A stretch of DNA of 64,000 nucleotides from Kitasatospora cineracea (GTDB lineage: Bacteria; Actinomycetota; Actinomycetes; Streptomycetales; Streptomycetaceae): assembly GCF_003751605.1 (NCBI RefSeq), contig NZ_RJVJ01000001.1, forward strand, positions 5,270,001 to 5,334,000, in the 5' to 3' direction. The translations under genes were made by a program, and so were the position numbers. The notes beneath the pieces were generated by a model. The model saw only the letters and a program-made list of their open reading frames with translations. It was not told where the DNA came from and did no database searches. Shown here piece after piece: positions 58,394-64,000 of the stretch; position 1 is the first letter of the stretch, and every line of letters starts with the position of its first letter.

Positions 58394-61300
58394 GTGACCG
58401 ACGTTCCTGCGCTGGACGGTGTGCAACCGCACCGAGAGTCCCCGATTCCCGGCCCGAAGCCCCTACCGCTCATCGGCAACCTGGCCGACCTGTTCACGAC
58501 CTCAGCGGAGACGAGCCTCGAGTTCACCGAGGCGTACCACCGCGAATACGGACCCGTCTTCGCGCTGGCTCTCCCCGGGGGCAAGCGGATGATCTTCGCC
58601 TCCAGCCACGCGGTGGTGTCGGAGATGTGTTCCAGCCCGGTGTGGGCCAAATCCGTCCACGCGGCACTGGAGGAGGTCCGGGCGTTCGCAGGCGACGGCC
58701 TCTTCACCGCCTACAACGAGGAGCCGAACTGGGCGGTCGCCCACCGCCTCCTGATGCCCGCTTTCGGCGCCATGGCGATGAAGGACTACTTCCCCGCGAT
58801 GCTCGACATCGCGGAGCAGATGCTCACCCGGTGGGAGCGCTTCGGGCCCGCCGCCCCCATCGACATACCCGACGACATGACCCGGCTGACCCTGGACACC
58901 ATCGCGCTGTGCGCCTTCGACCTCCGGCTCAACTCCTTCTACTCCGAGGACCTGCACCCCTTCGTCGGGGCGATGGTGCGCAGCCTCGTGGAAGCAGGCG
59001 CCCGCAGCGAACGGCTCGCGCTGGTGCAGCCGCTGCTCTTCAAGACCAACCGCCAGTACCGCGAAGACATCGCGACCATGCGATCCGTCACCCAGGAGAT
59101 CGTCGCCACCCGCATCGCCCAGCCCGAGCACGCCCGCCCCAGCGACCTGCTCGAACGCATGCTCACTGCTGTCGATCCCGCCACCGGGCAGCGGCTGCCC
59201 GACGAGAACATCCAGTACCAGCTGGCGACCTTCCTCATCGCCGGCCACGAAACGACATCCGGCCTGCTCTCCTTCGCCACCCACGAGCTCCTCGCCCATC
59301 CCGAGGTGCTGGAGCGTGCCCGCCGCACTGTCGACCAAGCCCTCGGCGGACGCACTCCCGCCTTCGAGGACCTGGCGCGACTCGGCTACATCGGCCAGAT
59401 CCTCCGGGAGACCCTGAGGCTGCACCCCACCGCACCGGCCTTCGCCCTCGCACCCAGCGAGGACACCACGCTGGGCGGCTACACCGTGCACCAGGGCGAG
59501 AGCGTGCTGGTCATGCTGCCGACCCTCCACGGCGACCCCGCGGTATGGCAACGCCCGGACGCCTTCGATCCCGACCGCTTCGCCCCCGAGCGCATGGGCG
59601 AGATCCCCGAGTACGCCTGGATGCCCTTCGGCCACGGCGCCAGGGCCTGCATCGGCCGGCCCTTCGCGCTCCAGGAGGCCACCCTGGTCCTGGCCCTGAT
59701 GCTCCAACGATTCGACTTCCGACTTGCCGACCCGTCATACCGCTTGACCGTTCAGGAAACGCTGACGATCAAGCCCAAGAACCTCACAGTCCTTGCCGCG
59801 CCCCGCAGAAACCCTCCGGTCGTACCCGCGGCTGCACCCGCCCCGCAGCCTTCCGTCCCGATGGCTGCAACTGCGGACACCGCGCGGCACGGGACGCCCC
59901 TGCTGGTGCTGTACGGCTCGAACGGCGGCAGCAGCGAACGACTGGCGAGGACGATCGCGGCCGACGGAGCGCTGCAGGGCTGGACAACCACGGTCGCGGC
60001 ACTCGACGAGTACGTCGGGCGCCTGCCCACCGCCGGACCGGTGGCCGTCATCACCTCCTCCTACAACGGCACTCCGCCCGACAACGCCCAGGCCTTCGTC
60101 TCCTGGCTCACCACGGCGGCACCCGACCTGAGCGGAGTCGACTACTTCGTCCTCGGCTGCGGCAGCTTGGACTGGGCGGCCACCTATCAGCGCGTGCCCG
60201 CGGTCATCGACAAGGCGATGGCCGCCGCAGGGGCACGCCGGATCCGCGACCGGGGAGAGGCCGACGCCCGCACCGACTTCTTCGGCGACTGGGAGCGGTG
60301 GTACGAGCCGCTGTGGCCGCTCCTGGCCGACGAGTACCACGTCGAGCACACCATCCCAACCGGTCCGCGCTTTCGCATCGTCGAGGACCTCGGCGGCCAG
60401 GACGACCGGCCCGGCGAGACGCTCGTGCTGGAGAACCGGGAACTGGTGCACGGTCCGAGCCACAGGTCCAAGCGCCACCTCGTGCTGCGGCTCCCCGACG
60501 GCGTGCGCTACCGAACCGGTGACTACCTCTCCGTCCTTCCCCACAACAACCCCGGCCTGGTCGCCCGGATGATCGAACGGCTCGGAACGCAGCCGGACCG
60601 TGTCTGCACCATCGAGTCCAGCGCTCCGACGGGACTGATCCCGCTGGGCCGTGCCCTGCGAGTCGAAGACCTCCTGACCCGGTACGTGGACCTCGCGGCA
60701 CCTGCGACGTCCGGCGCCATCAAGCGCCTGGCTGCTTCGACCCCCTGCCCGCCCGAACGCGTTGAGCTCGAACGCCTGGCGGGCGACGAACACGCCGGCC
60801 AAAACTCGGCCCGCAGCCTCACACTCCTCGACCTCCTGGAGGCGTTCCCCTCCTGCCGGATCGACCTGGCGCTCGTGCTGGAACTCCTGCCGTCGCCCCG
60901 TCCCCGTCAGTACTCGATCAGCTCGGCGGCCGAAGAGCGGAACGGGCGCGTCGAACTCACCGTGTCCGTCCTGGAAAGCCCGGCCAGGTCGGGTGAAGGA
61001 ACCTTCCGCGGCGTTGCCTCCGGCTACCTCCAACGGGTACGCCCCGGCGACCGCATCTCCGCCACTGTCACCTCGCCCCCCGACACCTTCAGGCCGCCGT
61101 CCGACACCCGCACCCCCGCAGTGATGATCGCCGCGGGAACCGGCATCGCCCCCTTCCGCGGGTTCATCCGCGCGCGCATGCACGCCGCTGCATCGGGGCG
61201 GGAGGTCGGCCCCACGGTGCTCTTCTTCGGCTGCCAGCACCCCGACTGGGACGACCTCTACGCCGACGAGTTCGCCGAACACACCAAAGCCGGCCGACTC

Positions 61301-61561
61301 GTCGTCCACCGCGCCTACTCCCAGCTCCCGGACGGCGAAATCCGCTACGTCCAGCACCGCCTGTGGCAACGGCGAGAGGACGTACGTGCGCTGATCGACG
61401 AAGGAGCGCACGTGTACGTCTGCGGCGACGCGACGGGCATGGGCCCGGACGTGGAAGATGCTCTGCGCCGTATCGGTGCGCCAACGTCCCCGGTGCACGA
61501 CGGCGCGGCATGGCTGGAAGCGCTGCACGCGGCCGGACGCTACGCCACCGATGTCTACTGA
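58394..61561 (+). CDS. Self-sufficient cytochrome P450-reductase fusion, CYP102 (P450 BM3) type
   Basis: A 1055-residue three-domain enzyme, the usual CYP102 length. The haem domain (about 1-470) has the I-helix AGHETTS at 283-289, ExxR at 339-342 and haem Cys419 in FGHGARACIG. A Pro/Ala linker (about 472-498) leads to the FMN flavodoxin domain beginning LLVLYGSNGGSSERLA. The FAD/NADPH reductase domain has RQYSIS near 837 and GTGIAPFRGF near 914. CYP102 enzymes hydroxylate or epoxidise fatty acids with NADPH. GTG 58394 after AAGGAGAAG gives the expected N-terminus; the upstream extension is not part of the family. A TetR gene follows. Confidence 0.93.
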   Translation: MTDVPALDGVQPHRESPIPGPKPLPLIGNLADLFTTSAETSLEFTEAYHREYGPVFALALPGGKRMIFASSHAVVSEMCSSPVWAKSVHAALEEVRAFAGDGLFTAYNEEPNWAVAHRLLMPAFGAMAMKDYFPAMLDIAEQMLTRWERFGPAAPIDIPDDMTRLTLDTIALCAFDLRLNSFYSEDLHPFVGAMVRSLVEAGARSERLALVQPLLFKTNRQYREDIATMRSVTQEIVATRIAQPEHARPSDLLERMLTAVDPATGQRLPDENIQYQLATFLIAGHETTSGLLSFATHELLAHPEVLERARRTVDQALGGRTPAFEDLARLGYIGQILRETLRLHPTAPAFALAPSEDTTLGGYTVHQGESVLVMLPTLHGDPAVWQRPDAFDPDRFAPERMGEIPEYAWMPFGHGARACIGRPFALQEATLVLALMLQRFDFRLADPSYRLTVQETLTIKPKNLTVLAAPRRNPPVVPAAAPAPQPSVPMAATADTARHGTPLLVLYGSNGGSSERLARTIAADGALQGWTTTVAALDEYVGRLPTAGPVAVITSSYNGTPPDNAQAFVSWLTTAAPDLSGVDYFVLGCGSLDWAATYQRVPAVIDKAMAAAGARRIRDRGEADARTDFFGDWERWYEPLWPLLADEYHVEHTIPTGPRFRIVEDLGGQDDRPGETLVLENRELVHGPSHRSKRHLVLRLPDGVRYRTGDYLSVLPHNNPGLVARMIERLGTQPDRVCTIESSAPTGLIPLGRALRVEDLLTRYVDLAAPATSGAIKRLAASTPCPPERVELERLAGDEHAGQNSARSLTLLDLLEAFPSCRIDLALVLELLPSPRPRQYSISSAAEERNGRVELTVSVLESPARSGEGTFRGVASGYLQRVRPGDRISATVTSPPDTFRPPSDTRTPAVMIAAGTGIAPFRGFIRARMHAAASGREVGPTVLFFGCQHPDWDDLYADEFAEHTKAGRLVVHRAYSQLPDGEIRYVQHRLWQRREDVRALIDEGAHVYVCGDATGMGPDVEDALRRIGAPTSPVHDGAAWLEALHAAGRYATDVY

Positions 61562-61793
61562 TCCGCGAGGCCGTTTCCACGGGTTCATCCGGAGTCCGCC
61601 GCCGCAATGTGCCGCCCGCATGCCTCGTTACCGCCCCACCTGAAGGAAGGGGCTGCGGCAGCTGAGGCCTGCGGCCGGCACGGCCTGAACGAACAGGTCG
61701 ACCGGCTCTCTTTCATCTCCAGTGGAGCCCGTCTTGCTGCAGCAGAGCGACTCCAGCGGGCAGTTGTCCTGGCTGTGGATGACCTCGGACCGG

Positions 61794-61809
61794 TATTCTC
61801 TGCGGAATG
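61794..61809 (+). promoter_or_regulatory. Possible leaderless promoter of the TetR gene
   Basis: TATTCT at 61794-61799 ends 7 nt before the ATG at 61807, and no ribosome-binding site is present. This fits a transcript starting at the A of the ATG. No good -35 is visible. Confidence 0.35.
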
Positions 61810-62448
61810 GCCCACGTATCCGCGGCGGAGAGACGACCTCAGCTCATCAAAGCGGCGATCGACTTGATGAGCCGCGAGGGTATCGCCGCCGGAAGCACCC
61901 GGGCCGTCGCAGCCGAGTTGGGCGTGGCCCAGGCGACCCTCCAGTACATCTTCGGCACCAAGAAGGACCTCTACCGCGCTGTCATCGAGCAGCTCACGGA
62001 CGACTACATCGACCGGGTGCGCGCCGCTCATCCGGACGACGGTCCGTTCCCCCAGCAGGTCGAAGCCCTGGTGCACGCGCTGTGGGATGGCATGACCGAC
62101 GACTACAACCGCTACGTGCTCCTCTACGAGTTCAGCGCAATGGCTTTCCGTGATCCCGATCTCCGGCGCATCCTCAGCGAGCACGAACAACGGAGCGAGC
62201 AGACGGCAGCAGACCTCCTCGATGCACTTGCCGATGCCCACGGCATCGATCTGTCCCTCCCCTCCCGGGACATTGCCGTGCTGTTCCTCGCCGGATTCTC
62301 CGGGCTGGTGGACCGGCACCTCCTGCTCGGCGCCGGCGGAGGGCAAAAGCGCCTGGATCGGCCCGCAGCCCTGGACCAGTTCGTCGCCGCAATGGTCGGC
62401 CTGTGCCTGGGGCAGAGCGCGGCCCTTGTCCAGCAGTTGCCCGACTGA
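61807..62448 (+). CDS. TetR-family regulator next to the P450 gene
   Basis: A 213-residue TetR-type protein. The helix-turn-helix includes GVAQATLQYIFGTKKDLYRA at about 38-57, and the ligand domain is in the C-terminal two thirds. CYP102 genes are often accompanied by a TetR repressor that senses fatty acids (BM3R1 in Bacillus), so control of the P450 is likely. It lies 245 bp downstream on the same strand. The start has no ribosome-binding site and may be leaderless. Confidence 0.82.
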   Translation: MAHVSAAERRPQLIKAAIDLMSREGIAAGSTRAVAAELGVAQATLQYIFGTKKDLYRAVIEQLTDDYIDRVRAAHPDDGPFPQQVEALVHALWDGMTDDYNRYVLLYEFSAMAFRDPDLRRILSEHEQRSEQTAADLLDALADAHGIDLSLPSRDIAVLFLAGFSGLVDRHLLLGAGGGQKRLDRPAALDQFVAAMVGLCLGQSAALVQQLPD

Positions 62449-62582
62449 ACTGCTGCACCCTCAAGGCGTCGGCGCCTCTGCGGCTGCTCAGCTGTAACCA
62501 ACGCACCTAGCGCGTCCGGGACTGCAGCCACCACCTGCCAGGCCTGCTCGAACGGGCTGTCCCGCCCGTCGCTGCACCCTGG

Positions 62583-62728
62583 TGAGCCTCGCCCACCGCC
62601 GCACCATGCGCCACGCCGCCGAGCTGACCGGCCGGCCCGTCGTCGCCGATCCCACCGAGGCCACTGCCACCGGCAGCATCCTCGTCCAGGCCCGCTCCCA
62701 CGGCTTCGCCGCTCGCACCCGGCGCTAT
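62583..62728 (+). pseudogene. Rhamnulokinase-like (FGGY kinase) C-terminal fragment
   Basis: The frame reads AELTGRPVVADPTEATATGS, then ILVQARSHG. This resembles the C-terminal segment of RhaB-type carbohydrate kinases (ATGxPVxAGPVEATAxGNxLVQA). Nothing upstream encodes the rest of a kinase. The adjacent LacI-family gene would fit a lost sugar-utilisation locus. Confidence 0.5.
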
Positions 62729-63801
62729 CAGTCAGCGGCAACAGCAGGGCCGGGGACTACGCCGGCCTGCACCGAACCGGCCGTGCTCGCCCCGATGACA
62801 AGCTCCGGCTGGACCGTCAGGTGGGACAGAGGCGCGCCGGGTTCCTCGATCAGTTGCAGGAGGAGGCTGACCCCCGCGTAGCCGACGGCGGTGAAGTCCT
62901 GTCGGACGGTGGTCAGCGGCGGCGTGAGGTACCCACCCTCCGGGATCCCGTCGAACCCCGCCACCGCCACGTCCTGCGGTATGCGGATGCCGGTTTCGTT
63001 CAACGCACGGATGACGCCCATGGCCATGTGGTCGTTGGCGGCGAAGACGGCAGTCGGCCGTGATCGGGCGTCACCGTGGAAGGCTGCTGCGATCTGTCGG
63101 CCGGCAGCGTAGCCCGACGCCGGGCTCCAATCGCCCCCCAAGTGCGGGGGGACCAGGAGACCGGCGGCCTTGAGAGTGGTGCGCCATCCCCGGAGGCGGC
63201 CTTCGGCCTGGATCCACTGGCTCGGGCCAGCCACGTGCCAGATGCGCGTGTGGCCGAGTGACAGCAGATGTTCGGTGACCGCCTTCGCCCCGCTGAACTG
63301 GTCTACGACCACGCTCGGGAAGCCGAGTTCGTGGCCACCCTCGACCGCCACGATCGGGAACGGCTGAGGAAGCCGAGCGAGTGCCTCCACGGTGTGCCGG
63401 TGCGGCGTCATCACCAGCACACCGTCCACTCCCCAAATGCCGAGCCGTTCCAGGGCCCTGCCCAGCGCCCACTCGGTGAGTTCCTCCAACCCGACCGAGG
63501 CCACGAGGTAGCCTTCCCGCCGGGCGGCGTATTCCAGGCTCGCCAGAATGCTCGCAGGGCCGAACAGTGTCGTGTTCGCGGCCACCACGCCAAGAGTTCG
63601 GCTCCGTCCGGTGACCAGCGCGCGGGCAACCGAGTTGGGCCGGTAGCCCAGCTCCGCGATGGCCCTGCGGACGCATTCCTTCGTTGCCTCGCGTACGTTG
63701 GGGTGGCCGCTGAGAACCCGGGACACCGTCTGGTGCGACACCCCGGCGACCTGGGCCACGTCTTCCATCGTCGGGGGGCGTCGATCGCTGGCCTCATCCA
63801 T
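62728..63801 (-). CDS. LacI-family transcriptional regulator
   Basis: A 357-residue repressor. The N-terminal LacI helix-turn-helix reads TMEDVAQVAGVSHQTVSRVL at about 11-30, followed by the hinge helix (YRPNSVARAL). The periplasmic-binding-protein-like sugar-sensing domain has typical segments (LGVVAANTTLFGP, AVFAANDHMAMGVIRAL, VAVAGFDGIPEG). GAGGA precedes the ATG at 63801. The neighbouring FGGY-kinase fragment suggests that it once controlled sugar catabolism. Its present target is unknown. Confidence 0.88.
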   Translation of the reverse strand: MDEASDRRPPTMEDVAQVAGVSHQTVSRVLSGHPNVREATKECVRRAIAELGYRPNSVARALVTGRSRTLGVVAANTTLFGPASILASLEYAARREGYLVASVGLEELTEWALGRALERLGIWGVDGVLVMTPHRHTVEALARLPQPFPIVAVEGGHELGFPSVVVDQFSGAKAVTEHLLSLGHTRIWHVAGPSQWIQAEGRLRGWRTTLKAAGLLVPPHLGGDWSPASGYAAGRQIAAAFHGDARSRPTAVFAANDHMAMGVIRALNETGIRIPQDVAVAGFDGIPEGGYLTPPLTTVRQDFTAVGYAGVSLLLQLIEEPGAPLSHLTVQPELVIGASTAGSVQAGVVPGPAVAAD

Positions 63802-64000
63802 GCTGTTCCTCGACCTCTTCGGAGCCGAGGGGACGACTATCCCTCGGCAGAACAGTGCCTGACGGCCCGACATGCAAGCCGCCTCGGGCTTCAACTCGGG
63901 TGTCGGCTCGGGCAGTAGAGTTCGGCCGCATCTCACTACCCATCCGGGGCGATTCGCGGACGGGTACCCCTCGGCACGGGGCCACGAGACGGCCTGTCCG
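63802..64000. other. Region upstream of the LacI-family gene
   Basis: About 200 bp to the window edge. I see no gene or clear operator. Confidence 0.4.

Overview
The window is high-GC DNA with G/C-rich third codon positions, frequent GTG starts, stop/start overlaps between operon genes and protein families typical of Streptomyces or a close relative such as Kitasatospora. The families and the IS elements suggest an accessory region; the genus is an inference.

1-11.7 kb is a mobile-element-scarred border. A secreted RHS/YD-repeat protein runs off the left edge on the minus strand, and a single in-frame amber codon separates its signal-peptide segment from its body. Next come an IS701-family element inserted at a CTAG site in the stop codon of an IS481-type transposase remnant, a fragment of a TrmO/TsaA-like gene, a PAP2-like membrane protein, a MAB_1171c/DUF6545-like membrane protein whose 5' end is replaced by an ISAs1-type end, a DUF1877 gene, an intact ISAs1-family element and a degenerate stretch.

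11.7-28 kb is a first catabolic block: a PuuB-like FAD oxidase, an N-terminal duplicate of an M28 peptidase, an amidase, two tandem CocE/NonD hydrolases, an acyl-CoA ligase tail, a TetR regulator, an MFS transporter, a complete M28 protein, a Tat-exported flavin amine oxidase and a secreted M28 aminopeptidase. A 383-bp near-identical inverted repeat (13285-13667 and 22429-22811) brackets the middle of this block.

28.6-40.5 kb is an amine/sugar module: a PotDBCA-type ABC importer whose operon ends in galU, a divergent kinase-SIS pair, a TetR regulator, and a glycosyltransferase / PuuB-like oxidase / aminoaldehyde dehydrogenase operon. Both divergent promoters of the module carry the same motif (AACTGAA-N4-GATTCAAA).

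40.8-58 kb is a second catabolic block: a MaoC-like hydratase, a third PuuB-like oxidase, TesB, an acyl-CoA ligase divergent from an amidase, a five-gene peptide-type ABC importer, a second acyl-CoA ligase, a TetR regulator and a CocE/NonD hydrolase. A 12-bp palindrome close to CGTTATATAACG lies in front of most transcription units of both catabolic blocks, including both paralogous TetR genes. I infer one regulon for taking up an amide/ester/peptide-like compound, hydrolysing it, oxidising the amine part and activating the acid part as a CoA thioester. The substrate is unknown.

58-64 kb holds a self-sufficient CYP102-type P450-reductase with a TetR regulator, a rhamnulokinase-like tail fragment and a LacI-family regulator.
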